Below, piece by piece: positions 1 through 8,939 of a stretch of DNA of 64,000 nt. Source of the stretch: Candidatus Flexifilum affinis (GTDB lineage: Bacteria; Chloroflexota; Anaerolineae; Aggregatilineales; Phototrophicaceae). The notes beneath the pieces are model-generated. The model was not told the origin of the DNA. It saw nothing but the letters and a program-made list of their open reading frames with translations, and did no database searches. The first letter of the stretch is position 1, and each line of letters begins with the position of its first letter. Location of the stretch: positions 62,001 through 126,000 of the forward strand of contig JADJPJ010000087.1 of NCBI GenBank assembly GCA_016713325.1, given 5' to 3'. The position numbers and the translations under genes are program-made.

Positions 1-280
1 CCTACCGACACGGCGACGCCGACTCCGACGTTTACGCCGACGCCAACGCTGACCAACACGCCGATCCCAACCGAGACGCCGATTCCCACCAATACACCTG
101 TGCCCACCAGCACGCCGACGCTGACGAACACCCCGATCCCGACCGACACGGTCACGCCGTCGCCGACCGCCAGTCCGACGCTGCCGCCGACGATGGTGGC
201 GATTGCCTCGGCGACACCGACCGCGCTCGGTTCGGATCCGAACGCGACGCCGCTCCCCACCTGGACGCCTCCGCCGCCCG
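1..280 (+). repeat. PT-rich degenerate tandem repeat (coding)
   Basis: This is a run of degenerate ACGCCGACN-type short units encoding (T/P)-rich residues. It forms the linker between the unseen N-terminus and the M23 domain. Such low-complexity DNA is prone to slippage and to assembly collapse, which matters because the lesion in this gene lies just downstream. Confidence 0.7.
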
Positions 281-952
281 ACCCCGCCAGCCAGATCGCC
301 GATCACTACGCCTTCTCGCGGCCGATCTCAAGCGATGGGACGAACTGGGTCAGCCGCCGGCAACGGCGTCGTCTTCTACGCGGGACCGGATACCGAAATC
401 CAGTTCGGGCCGATCTTCAACTATTACGGCAACCTGGTCGTTATCCAGCATGATGTCGCCGACGCGAGCGGGCAGCCGGTCTACACCGTGTACGGCCATA
501 TGGCGCGCGTCGAGGTGGCTTCTGGCCAGACCGTGGCAGCAGGGGACAAAATTGGCATCGTGGGTGGGACGGGCGTGGCGCTGGGACCTCATCTGCACTT
601 CGAGGTGCGTGTGGGCGACCCCTACAATTTCTACAGTGTACGCAACCCCGAACTGTGGATCCGACCCTATGGCGGCTATGGTACGCTGGCCGGCCGCGTG
701 ACCGACTCGAACGGGGCCATCCTGTATGATGTTACGCTGACCATCCAAAGTGCACGCATCACGCGCTACGCCTTCAGCTATGCCGGGACCGAGGTCAGCG
801 GCGACAGCGTGTTCAATGAGAACTTCACGCTCGGCGACCTGCCTGCGGACTGGTACACGGTGACCGTGGGCGAGGGCGGGCGGGTCCGCTTCCGGCAGCT
901 CATGTATGTCTATGCCAACCGCACGACCTGGTTGAACGTGGTGCTGAACTGA
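1..952 (+). pseudogene. M23-family metallopeptidase with PT-rich linker, 5'-partial and internally deleted
   Basis: The gene enters from the left edge. Bases 1 to about 280 encode a Thr/Pro-rich extracellular linker in frame 1, followed by a segment reading [17 protein letters not shown]. The M23 (LytM-like, zinc endopeptidase) core then continues in frame 2 from about 350: [11 protein letters not shown], the YGHM motif and the C-terminal zinc motif GPHLHFEV. A short beta-rich tail ends at 952. The frame changes at about 345-356. Relatives normally have about 30 residues between WVS and AAGNG, including the first zinc-ligand motif HxxxD; here that stretch is absent. The simplest reading is an internal deletion that is not a multiple of three, either real decay or an assembly collapse. 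As written, the protein could not bind zinc normally. If intact it would cleave peptidoglycan cross-links outside the membrane. Confidence 0.75.
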
Positions 953-982
953 AATCCGTCTCCGGGGAAGCATCTCGTGATC

Positions 983-1011
983 TTGATTTTCGTTTTTCCC
1001 GTGACTATACT
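983..1011 (+). promoter_or_regulatory. candidate sigma-70-type promoter for the MBL gene
   Basis: A TTGATT -35 box (983-988) and a TATACT -10 box (1006-1011) are separated by exactly 17 bases. They lie about 40 bases upstream of the ATG at 1053. Pattern match only. Confidence 0.45.
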
Positions 1012-1052
1012 GCCACCACTCCATTATTGGCAGTGAGAACGGACTGGGTTCA

Positions 1053-1886
1053 ATGCAGCGGGAACGGATAGCTGACGATATCACCGTTTTTGTCAGCGAC
1101 CGGTATGTTCAGGTCACGGCCACAGTCATCCTGACATCGGATGGCGCCGTCCTGTTCGATACACTCCTGTATCCGGATGAGACCAGACAAATCAAACGCT
1201 TTGTCGAATCTCGCCTCGGGTCAGAAGTCCGGTACGTCATCAATAGTCACTTTCATGCCGATCACACCACCGGAACGTATATGTTCCCGGAGGCGCAGGT
1301 GATCGCCCATGCCCGCTGTCGTGAATTTCTCGACCGGCGGGGCCGCGTCGGCTTGCAGCGGGCTAAGGCGTCGACCGATGAAATGCGCGACGTGATGCTG
1401 GTGCTGCCCGATATCACGTTTGGCGATGAAGGGATGTCCCTTCAGATCGGGAACAAGACCTTCGAGCTGACGGTCGCGGCTGGTCACAGCCCGGACTCGG
1501 TCGTCTGTTTGGTCAAGGAAGATCGCATTTTGCTTGGCGCGGATACCGTCATGTCGCTGCCTTACTTTGTCGACGGCAGCTACGACGATCTGCAGCGGTC
1601 CCTCGAACGCCTGCTCGGCGGGAACTACGAGCACATCGTGCAGGGACACGGGGACGTCATTCTGCGCGGCGAAATTGAGGAAAAACTGCACGGCGATCTG
1701 GGCTACTTGCAGCGCGTGCACGATGCTGTCACCGATGCTATCGCAGACCGCTCGCGAGAGTCCGCGTTGGCAGCCATTGATATTGAGACCTGCGGTAAGA
1801 GTCGAATTCTGTTGAACGGGTCCGCGGAAGTGCTGCACCGTCAGAACGTGCTTGCGCTCGCCAGTCGCCTCATCGCTGAATCCTAG
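1053..1886 (+). CDS. MBL-fold metallo-hydrolase
   Basis: This 277-residue protein belongs to the metallo-beta-lactamase superfamily. The zinc motif is NSHFHADHTTG near residue 65 (HxHxDH). Further ligands are the His of AAGHSPDSV, the Asp of LLGADTV and the His of VQGHGD. Substrates in this superfamily range from glyoxylase-type thioesters to lactones and beta-lactams, and nothing here fixes the specificity. There is no signal peptide, so it is probably cytoplasmic. It is followed 30 bases later by greA on the same strand, so the two may be co-transcribed from the promoter at about 983-1011. The start at 1053 is the first ATG after that promoter; the ribosome site is weak. Confidence 0.85.
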   Translation: MQRERIADDITVFVSDRYVQVTATVILTSDGAVLFDTLLYPDETRQIKRFVESRLGSEVRYVINSHFHADHTTGTYMFPEAQVIAHARCREFLDRRGRVGLQRAKASTDEMRDVMLVLPDITFGDEGMSLQIGNKTFELTVAAGHSPDSVVCLVKEDRILLGADTVMSLPYFVDGSYDDLQRSLERLLGGNYEHIVQGHGDVILRGEIEEKLHGDLGYLQRVHDAVTDAIADRSRESALAAIDIETCGKSRILLNGSAEVLHRQNVLALASRLIAES

Positions 1887-1916
1887 GGCTCTGCCTATTT
1901 CGAAGGGACGTAAACC

Positions 1917-2384
1917 ATGTCGGATGCTGTATACCTGACTGCCGAAGGCGCAGAAGATCTGCGTCGCGAGCTTGATACCCTCATCAACGAGCGTCGACCG
2001 GACCTGGCGAGAAAGCTGAAAGAGGCCGTTTCGCAGGGCGATCTCAAGGAAAACGCCGACTATCATGATGCCAAGGAACAGCAGGCATTCATCGAGGGGC
2101 GCATCCAGTACCTTGAGAATCTTCTCCGTGCCGCCGTCATCATCAACAACGACGGGCAGTCGGATATCATCAACGTCGGTGCGACGGTGACCATCGTTGA
2201 AGAGGGTTCCAGCGATGAAGAGACCTACATCATCGTCGGCGCTGCCGAGGCCAACCCGGCGGAAGGCAAGATCTCCAACGTCAGCCCGATCGGCTCCGCG
2301 CTGATCGGCCGCAAGAAGGGCGAGAAGGTCCGCGTCAAGACACCGGGTGGTGAGGTGACCTTCCGCGTGAAGAAAGTGAACTGA
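1917..2384 (+). CDS. greA: transcription elongation factor GreA
   Basis: This 155-residue protein has the usual GreA length and layout. The N-terminal coiled coil (about residues 1-75) includes LKENADYHDAKEQQAFIEGR, whose acidic tip enters the RNA polymerase secondary channel and stimulates cleavage of backtracked RNA. The C-terminal FKBP-like domain contains IGSALIGRKKGEKVRVKTPGG. The ATG is preceded by a GGGA-type ribosome site. A strong bidirectional terminator follows at 2477-2500. Confidence 0.97.
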   Translation: MSDAVYLTAEGAEDLRRELDTLINERRPDLARKLKEAVSQGDLKENADYHDAKEQQAFIEGRIQYLENLLRAAVIINNDGQSDIINVGATVTIVEEGSSDEETYIIVGAAEANPAEGKISNVSPIGSALIGRKKGEKVRVKTPGGEVTFRVKKVN

Positions 2385-2476
2385 AGAAGGAATGCAGGAT
2401 GAGGGATGAGAAACGAGGGACAGCGCCTCGATTCTTGCCCGACTAAGTCAGGACTTCCGACGATAAGCAGCATGAA

Positions 2477-2500
2477 AACACCCCGCCAGCGCGGGGTGTT
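2477..2500. terminator. bidirectional intrinsic terminator between greA and the convergent membrane-protein gene
   Basis: A perfect 10-bp stem, AACACCCCGC (2477-2486) against GCGGGGTGTT (2491-2500), encloses a CAGC loop. The plus strand continues CTTGTTCC and the minus strand continues TTTTCATG, so it can serve both convergent genes. Confidence 0.8.
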
Positions 2501-2523
2501 CTTGTTCCTGGGATTTGCGATGG

Positions 2524-3855
2524 TCAGCCGATCGGCGCGAAGTCGCCTGTGCCGCCAAATGGATCGTCATCCGGCGGAATGGTCCGCTGTGGCGGAACGG
2601 ATGAGGGTGGCGCCATGGGCGGCAGGGTCGAAGGCTGCGGTGGGATGGGCGTCTGCGGAGTCGTCGGAGCCGGGGTGAATGTTGGCGGCGGCGGTGGCGG
2701 CGCGAACGTCGGCGCTCCGGCCGGGCTTGAACTCTGCACTGGAGTCGGCGCGTTGAGCGGCACTGTAGGGACTCCGCCCGGCTGCTTGCGCCAGGCGGCC
2801 AGTTCCAGCACGAAACGCTGGAACGTGCTGTTCGGCGGTGCGGCGCTGACGGCATAGGCCATTTCGACAATACGCGCCTGAACACGGAGCGTATTGGTCT
2901 CCAGGATGATGACCGCGCCGGGTTGTGCCAGGACGACATCGCCTTTTTCCTGGGCACGGGCGCGCAGACTCGGGTTGTTGTAGACGTAATCCGAGACGAA
3001 GACCTTCGTCAGCGTGCGGACGAAGTCGTCCTTGTCGAAGAGCCAGACCTCGATGGCCATGGCTGCATTGGCCGGTGTCTCGATGGCATCGCTGACCACC
3101 GCGCCGCACTGACCAAGGAACATCTCGGCTTCTTCGATCTCGTAAGACTCATCAAAATCGCCGCCGCCCATGGAGGGGTAGGTAGTCATGCGCTGCATCA
3201 GCGGTGGGCCGAGGTTGGAGACGGCCGCAAAGTCGGTCTTGCGGGTCTCCAATTGGCGGCGCTCTTCCTGCTGCGCCTTCCGCACTTCCTTGACTTCCTG
3301 GCTGGTCTTCTCGCCGCGCAGGCTGCGCCGGAGCGAGTCAACCACAATCGGTTTGATGAGCAGGTTGTAGATCACGACGAAAATGACCGCGGCAATCGCC
3401 AGTACCAGGGGAGCCATGACGAATGGACGCAGGCTCATCCACGTGTCTTCCGGCTGAGGTGCGATAGCGGCGTTGGGCTGGGCGGCTTCTGCCAGCGGGC
3501 GCAGTGCCTGGAGCTTGCCGGCGTTCTCGGCTTCGGCTGGGCTGGCAAGCAGGCTGTCCACAATCCCGACCGGATCGTCGACGCGCTGCAAGAGGTCAAT
3601 GATGTTGGCGCTGATGTCGCGATCCGTCGTTACGGCATAGCGATCGGCAAGCAGTTTGACCCATTCATTCTGCCAGCTCTGCTCCAGTGTACGAGGGTCG
3701 CCATTGTAGAAAATGGTCTCATGGACGTTGTATCCCCAGAACAGGCCGACCAGTACGCCAATGACCAGGGCGACGACGACTGCCAGTCGCGGCAAATTCG
3801 GTTTGATCAAGACGCCAAAGATGCCTGTTATGCTTTCCCGTATCGACTTAATCAT
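2524..3855 (-). CDS. uncharacterised two-pass membrane protein with Pro-rich tail
   Basis: I do not recognise a family. Starting at MIKSIRES (ATG at 3855, with an AAAGG ribosome site about 11 bases upstream) the protein has 443 residues. Hydrophobic segments lie at about 22-42 and 145-166, with a roughly 100-residue mostly polar loop between them. A basic Glu/Arg-rich stretch that may form a coiled coil follows (about 175-215). The soluble domain ends in a Pro/Thr-rich tail (from about 370) finishing GGTGDFAPIG. An in-frame extension upstream of 3855 looks like non-coding leader and was dropped. It is convergent with greA and separated from topA by a hairpin, so it is probably its own transcript. 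Confidence 0.75.
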   Translation of the reverse strand: MIKSIRESITGIFGVLIKPNLPRLAVVVALVIGVLVGLFWGYNVHETIFYNGDPRTLEQSWQNEWVKLLADRYAVTTDRDISANIIDLLQRVDDPVGIVDSLLASPAEAENAGKLQALRPLAEAAQPNAAIAPQPEDTWMSLRPFVMAPLVLAIAAVIFVVIYNLLIKPIVVDSLRRSLRGEKTSQEVKEVRKAQQEERRQLETRKTDFAAVSNLGPPLMQRMTTYPSMGGGDFDESYEIEEAEMFLGQCGAVVSDAIETPANAAMAIEVWLFDKDDFVRTLTKVFVSDYVYNNPSLRARAQEKGDVVLAQPGAVIILETNTLRVQARIVEMAYAVSAAPPNSTFQRFVLELAAWRKQPGGVPTVPLNAPTPVQSSSPAGAPTFAPPPPPPTFTPAPTTPQTPIPPQPSTLPPMAPPSSVPPQRTIPPDDDPFGGTGDFAPIG

Positions 3856-4028
3856 GAACTCACAACCTTTCGCCTGATGGCCACCGCGGCGGCGTCGAAA
3901 TCCACGGCCGTTGCACGCACCGTGCGGTATCACCTCTGCAAAGCGTCGACGGCAATGAGAACAATACTATCCGCGAAAGAGAGAGTACGCAAACGATTTG
4001 GGGGAGAAATGCTGTAGGAAAAGCGTCC

Positions 4029-4049
4029 CGGGGAGGCCTGGCCTCCCCG
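4029..4049 (-). terminator. probable topA terminator hairpin
   Basis: CGGGGAGGCC (4029-4038) is perfectly complementary to GGCCTCCCCG (4040-4049). Just past it the minus strand reads GGGACGCTTTTCC. It lies 13 bases downstream of the topA stop. Confidence 0.65.
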
Positions 4050-4062
4050 AAACAGAGGACGA

Positions 4063-6624
4063 TTAGGCCGGCTCCGCTTCCTGGAGCTGGTCAATGCGAG
4101 AAACATGCCCGCAGTTGATGCATTTGGCGCTGCTGCGCGACTGCTCGGTCAGAAGACCGCCGCAGTTGGGGCAGGGGATGGCCAGCGGGCGCTGCCAGCT
4201 CGTAAACTGGCAGTCCGGGTAGCGCGCACACCCGTAGAATACCTTGCCGCGCCGGGAACGGCGTTCGACCACTTCGCCACCGTGCTCCCCGCCGCAGACC
4301 GGGCAGCTCACGCCGAGCGACTCCAGATAGGGCTCGGTATGGCGGCAGTTCGGGTAGTCCGAGCAGCCGATGAACTTGCCGAAGCGGCCGTAGCGCATGA
4401 CCAGCGGCTTGCCGCAGACCGGGCAGTCGCGACCGATGAATTCGTCGGCCGTCTGTCGTTCGATGGTGCTCTTGGCGTGTTTGAGCTGTGACTCGAACTG
4501 CGAGTAGAAATCTCGCAGCATCGGGCGCCACTCCCGCTTGCCCTCCGAGATCTCGTCCAGTTCATCTTCCATCTCGGCGGTGAACTGGTAGCTCATAATC
4601 TCCGGGAAGTATTGCACGAGCAGGTCGTTGACCGTCTCACCGGTCTCGGTCGGCCGCAGACGCTTGTCCTTTTCCTTCACCACATACTCGCGGTCCTGGA
4701 TGACCGCGACGGTGGGCGCGTAGGTGCTCGGACGGCCGATGCCAAATTCTTCCAGCGTACGCACCAGGCTCGCCTCGGTATAGCGATGCGGCGGCTCGGT
4801 GAAGTGCTGTTTCGGCAGCAGCGCCAGCAGATCGAGCTGCTCACCGGCCTTCATGACCGGCAGAATACGTCCTTCGTCCTCGTCGACGGCCGCGTCTTCA
4901 TCGCGCGAGTCTTCATAGAGAGCGAGGAAGCCACGGAACTTGATCGTGCTGCCCGAGGCGCGCAGCAGATAGATCGGCGTGCCGGGCTCCGCTTTGCCGT
5001 CAATATCCACGCGCAGGGTGGCGTAGATGGCGCTTTCCATCTGGCTGGCGACGAAGCGCTGCCAGATCAGCGTGTAGAGCTTGTACTGGTCATTGCTCAG
5101 GAAGCGGCGAAGAGAATCCGGCTCCCGGCTGACGCCGGTCGGGCGGATTGCTTCATGCGCTTCCTGTGCGCCCTTGGCGCGGGTGCGATACTGCGGCGGC
5201 GTCGACGGTGCGTAGTCCTTGCCAAAGCGGTTCAGAATGTAATCGCGCGCTTCGACCTGCGCCTGCGCCGACACATTGGTGCTGTCGGTTCGCATGTAGG
5301 AGATAAGACCGACGGAGCCTTCCGGCCCGATCTCGATGCCTTCGTACAACTGCTGGGCGATCGACATGGTGCGCCGGGCGTTCATGCCAAAGCGGCGCGA
5401 CGCCTCCTGCTGGAGCGTGCTGGTCGTGAAAGGCGCGGAGGGCTTGCGCTGGCGCTCGCCTTTTTTCACCTCGACGACTGTATAGCTGCTGCGTTCCAGG
5501 ACCGCCAGGTGCGGCCGTACGTCGCCTTCTTTGCCGAACGCGACATCCTGCCCATCGATCTTGATCAAGCGGGCAAGAAACGGCGCCTGGTCGTCTTTGC
5601 CATTGCGCGCCATCTTGCGCAGACGCGCGTCCAGGGTCCAGTATTCCACCGGGACGAACGCCTGAATCTCCCGTTCGCGATCGACGATCAGCCGGGTGGC
5701 GATGCTCTGCACGCGGCCAGCCGAGAGCCGGTTCCGCACTTTTTCCCACAGCAGTTCGGTGATGTTGTAGCCGACCAGACGGTCCAGAATGCGCCGCGCC
5801 TGCTGCGCGTTGACCAGATTGAGATCCAGTTCGCGCGGATGCTGGAATGCTTCTTGCACGGCGCTCTTGGTGATCTCATGGAACACCACGCGCTGCACCG
5901 GGAGCAATTTGCCGTTGCCGTTGTCCAGGTCGGTCGCGGCCAGCAGGTGCCAGGCGATCGCCTCGCCTTCGCGATCGGGGTCGGTCGCGAGGAAGATCTC
6001 GCCGGCCCGGTCCACGGCGTTCTTCAGATCCTTAACTGTATCGCGCTTGTCATTCGGAACGCGATACTTGGGTTCGAAGTTGTTTTCGACGTCCACCGAG
6101 AGCTGCGAAACCAGCAGATCGCGCACGTGGCCTTTGGACGCCTTGACGGTATATCCGGCTCCGAGATACTGCCCGACGCTGCGCGCCTTCGCCGGCGATT
6201 CGACGATCACCAGCTTGCCACTGCGGCGGACTGCCGTGGCGCTTCCGGACTTGGCCGTCTTGCTGGCCGGCTTGGTCTTGGCCGCTGCTGCTTTTTTCGC
6301 TGTCGCGGCGCTCCCGGTTGAAGTCGTCTTCGCGCCGGTCGTCTTGGACGAGGCGCTCTTTTTCTTTGACGTGGCCGACTTCGCCGTCTTCTTTGCAGCG
6401 CTTTTCGTCTTGGCCTTGCTGCCGGTCTTCTTCTCGGCCGCAGGGACGACGGGTTTGGCCAGTCCCGCATGGGCTTCCGTCGCGCCCATGCGGAACAGTG
6501 TCGTCCCGCAGACGGGGCAGGTGCCTCGCGTCGCGGGACTTCCGGTGGACGTGAAGACGGCCTCAGGATTGGCGATATCCCGCTTCGTCTTGCACTTTAC
6601 ACAGTAGGATTGTAAGGTTGCCAT
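4063..6624 (-). CDS. topA: DNA topoisomerase I with N-terminal DUF5679-like zinc ribbon and basic linker
   Basis: This 853-residue type IA topoisomerase relaxes negative supercoils through a transient 5'-phosphotyrosine. The Toprim domain begins at about residue 137 (KLVIVESPAKA), with the metal motif DPDREGE at 215-221. The catalytic Tyr is about 443, in SYMRTDST. Three C-terminal Cys4 zinc fingers lie in about the last 150 residues. Unusually, residues 1-45 form a separate zinc ribbon (CVKCKTKRDI ... CPVCGTTLFRMG) that resembles the small DUF5679 protein. It is joined by a Lys/Ala/Ser/Thr-rich, histone-H1-like segment (about 65-135). The gene ends the ffh-to-topA run; its ATG lies 13 bases downstream of the guanylyltransferase stop. 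Confidence 0.96.
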   Translation of the reverse strand: MATLQSYCVKCKTKRDIANPEAVFTSTGSPATRGTCPVCGTTLFRMGATEAHAGLAKPVVPAAEKKTGSKAKTKSAAKKTAKSATSKKKSASSKTTGAKTTSTGSAATAKKAAAAKTKPASKTAKSGSATAVRRSGKLVIVESPAKARSVGQYLGAGYTVKASKGHVRDLLVSQLSVDVENNFEPKYRVPNDKRDTVKDLKNAVDRAGEIFLATDPDREGEAIAWHLLAATDLDNGNGKLLPVQRVVFHEITKSAVQEAFQHPRELDLNLVNAQQARRILDRLVGYNITELLWEKVRNRLSAGRVQSIATRLIVDREREIQAFVPVEYWTLDARLRKMARNGKDDQAPFLARLIKIDGQDVAFGKEGDVRPHLAVLERSSYTVVEVKKGERQRKPSAPFTTSTLQQEASRRFGMNARRTMSIAQQLYEGIEIGPEGSVGLISYMRTDSTNVSAQAQVEARDYILNRFGKDYAPSTPPQYRTRAKGAQEAHEAIRPTGVSREPDSLRRFLSNDQYKLYTLIWQRFVASQMESAIYATLRVDIDGKAEPGTPIYLLRASGSTIKFRGFLALYEDSRDEDAAVDEDEGRILPVMKAGEQLDLLALLPKQHFTEPPHRYTEASLVRTLEEFGIGRPSTYAPTVAVIQDREYVVKEKDKRLRPTETGETVNDLLVQYFPEIMSYQFTAEMEDELDEISEGKREWRPMLRDFYSQFESQLKHAKSTIERQTADEFIGRDCPVCGKPLVMRYGRFGKFIGCSDYPNCRHTEPYLESLGVSCPVCGGEHGGEVVERRSRRGKVFYGCARYPDCQFTSWQRPLAIPCPNCGGLLTEQSRSSAKCINCGHVSRIDQLQEAEPA

Positions 6625-6637
6625 GCCTTGCCTTCGG

Positions 6638-7720
6638 CTATAGGTAGTCGACTTGTTCCATTTCGCGCAGCAGGTCCACCACCTTGCGGACGTCCTGTGC
6701 GCGATCCTTGTGGCAAATCATCAGCACATCATCGGTATCCACGACGACCAGGTCTTCAATGCCGATGGTGACAGTTAGCTTGTCACTGTAGACCAGAGAG
6801 TTCCTGGTGTCAAACACAATTCGGTTTGGCGAGGCGCCCCGGAAGCCGTTGCCATCGACATCCAGGTCCAGGACGTCGAACAGCGCATCCCAACTGCCCA
6901 CATCACTCCAGCCGATGTCCACTGGAATGACGGCGATTCGCTCCGCGCCTTCCATGACTCCGGTGTCGAGCTGAATCTTCGGCATTTGTGCCCAGAGCTC
7001 GACCAGCTTCGCCTGCGCGTCCGGGCTGTCGACATGCTGCTGATAGGTCATCATCAGGTCGTAGATGGCCGGCTGCTGACGTTGGAATTCGCTCAGCGCC
7101 AGGTCGGCGCGCCAGATGAACATGCCGGAGTTCCAGCTATACTCCCCGGACCGCAGGAAGTGTCGCGCCGTCTGAGCATCCGGCTTTTCCGTGAAGTTGA
7201 GCGAATGATAGCACTCAAACCCGTCGACCTCGCGCATCAGCTCGCCGCGGCGAATGTAGCCAAAGCCGGTGGAAGGCATGGACGGCGAGATGCCCAGGGT
7301 GACGATGAATCCCTCCTGGGCGACGGTGTGCGCACTGGCCAGCACCGAGCGGAAGCGCTCCTTGTAGGCAATGTGATGGTCGGAGGTCAGCAGGGCCACG
7401 GTCGCTTCCGGGTCGCGCTTGCTGATTGTCGTCACGGCCAGGGCCGCCGCGGGGCCGGTGTTGCGCCCCTCAGGCTCGACGATAAAGTTCTCCCTGGGGA
7501 TTTCCGACGCATCGGCCATCATCATTTCCGCAAAGCGCTCCCCGGTCACCACGTACACGTGGTCGGGTGGGAAGAGGGGCGCCAGCCGTTCAATACTCAC
7601 ATGGAACATCGAGGTGTCTTCGATGAGTGGCAGGAGCTGCTTGGGCAGTTCTGCCCGGCTCATGGGCCACAGACGGGTTCCGCCACCGCCTGCCAGAATT
7701 ACTGCGTAGTAGTGTTCCAT
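6638..7720 (-). CDS. manC: mannose-1-phosphate guanylyltransferase
   Basis: The enzyme forms GDP-mannose from mannose-1-phosphate and GTP. The N-terminal nucleotidyltransferase signature is VILAGGGGTRLWPMSR, followed by PKQLLPL, and FTEKPD and NSGMFIWRAD occur where expected. At 360 residues it is the short form without the phosphomannose-isomerase domain. It lies between dprA and topA on the minus strand. Its product is the substrate for the Gmd encoded at 35820-36794, so it probably feeds deoxysugar and surface-polysaccharide synthesis. Confidence 0.93.
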   Translation of the reverse strand: MEHYYAVILAGGGGTRLWPMSRAELPKQLLPLIEDTSMFHVSIERLAPLFPPDHVYVVTGERFAEMMMADASEIPRENFIVEPEGRNTGPAAALAVTTISKRDPEATVALLTSDHHIAYKERFRSVLASAHTVAQEGFIVTLGISPSMPSTGFGYIRRGELMREVDGFECYHSLNFTEKPDAQTARHFLRSGEYSWNSGMFIWRADLALSEFQRQQPAIYDLMMTYQQHVDSPDAQAKLVELWAQMPKIQLDTGVMEGAERIAVIPVDIGWSDVGSWDALFDVLDLDVDGNGFRGASPNRIVFDTRNSLVYSDKLTVTIGIEDLVVVDTDDVLMICHKDRAQDVRKVVDLLREMEQVDYL

Positions 7721-7732
7721 TTTCCTTCAGTC

Positions 7733-8860
7733 CTATTGATGCCAATCCAGCTCGCGCAGAAGATGCTGCGCCGCATAATTGAGTCGATACAGACTTGCCC
7801 GATCCTGCTCCACGTACCCTTGAAGCTCAAGGGAAGTGAGCGCGCTGATGACTGCCGATGCCGCCATGCCGACGGTACGCACCACGACGTCGACATGGAC
7901 GGGTTCCGATCCAAACGCCCGGAGCACTGCGACCTGCGCGGCCGTCAGCGGGAGGGTTTCCTGTACCGCCGCGCGCGTCATGATCTGCTCACTAGTAATC
8001 GAAAGATCGTCCAGAATATCGTTCACTTCGACGACGATTCTCGCGCCATCCTGAATCAGACGATGACAGCCGGTGCTGGCCGCGCTAAAGATGCTTCCGG
8101 GCACTGCGTAAATCTCTCGCCCCTGTTCGAGGGCGAAAGCTGCGGTGATGAGCGCTCCGCTTTTTTCTGGCGCTTCGACGATGATGACCCCCAACGAGAT
8201 CCCGCTGATGATCCGGTTGCGGCGCGGAAAGTGGCGTCCTTCCGGCTGGCTCCCCAACGGAAACTCGGTCAGTACTGCGCCATGTTCCGAAATCTGCCGG
8301 GCCAGCGCCGCATGATCGCGCGGATAGACCTGGTCGATGCCGCACCCCAGTACGGCGATCGTGCGTCCGCCAGCTTCCATAGCGGCTTGATGTGCGATAG
8401 CGTCGATACCGTGGGCCAGGCCGCTGACAATCGTTACTCCCGCGCTGGCCAGTTCTCCGGCCAGGCGTCGGGCAACATCTCGCCCATAGCCGGTCGCTTT
8501 ACGCGTGCCGACAATCGCCACGGCTTTTTCATCGGCCGGGATCAGGGCGCCGCGCGCGTACAGCACCGGCGGTGCATCAGGGAGCGGTCGCATGGCGGCC
8601 GGATAATCGGAATCGGTCTGTACAATCAGCCGCGCGCCAAGGGTGTCGAGCCTCTTGAAGACGCTCTCCAGATCGAGGCTGGCCCGGCTGCGGAGCAGAT
8701 TATCTGTCGTGGTGGCGTCCAGTCCTGCCGCCAGCAGATCGCCTCGCGAAGCAGACCAGATAGCGTCCGGCCCCTGGAACGCATCCAGCAGTCGACGCAG
8801 TCGCCTGGTCCCAATTCCGGGAGTCAGGCTCAAACCGAGCCAACACAATCTTTCGTCCAA
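7733..8860 (-). CDS. dprA: DNA-processing protein DprA
   Basis: This 375-residue DprA/Smf protein binds single-stranded DNA and loads RecA during transformation. The N-terminus (LTPGIGTRRLRRLLDAF) resembles helix-hairpin-helix elements. The Rossmann core has VAIVGTRKATGYGR, SGLAHGIDAIAH and AVLGCGIDQVYPRDH. The motif FPRRNRIISG is conserved, and a winged-helix-like domain closes the protein. The start appears to be TTG at 8860, since no in-frame ATG fits the family N-terminus. Confidence 0.95.
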   Translation of the reverse strand: MDERLCWLGLSLTPGIGTRRLRRLLDAFQGPDAIWSASRGDLLAAGLDATTTDNLLRSRASLDLESVFKRLDTLGARLIVQTDSDYPAAMRPLPDAPPVLYARGALIPADEKAVAIVGTRKATGYGRDVARRLAGELASAGVTIVSGLAHGIDAIAHQAAMEAGGRTIAVLGCGIDQVYPRDHAALARQISEHGAVLTEFPLGSQPEGRHFPRRNRIISGISLGVIIVEAPEKSGALITAAFALEQGREIYAVPGSIFSAASTGCHRLIQDGARIVVEVNDILDDLSITSEQIMTRAAVQETLPLTAAQVAVLRAFGSEPVHVDVVVRTVGMAASAVISALTSLELQGYVEQDRASLYRLNYAAQHLLRELDWHQ

Positions 8861-8939
8861 GGGATTTCCGGCTGTTGCCCCGAACCTATAACTCAGAATA
8901 AAGGGGCGCGGAAGTCATGTCAAGCGCAGAAGAATTGAT

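Noticed and set aside
6986..8938. 650-residue plus-strand frame antisense to the guanylyltransferase and dprA genes
   Set aside because: It is an antisense shadow caused by high GC codon use; its translation is Arg/Gln-rich without any domain, while both minus-strand genes are well conserved.
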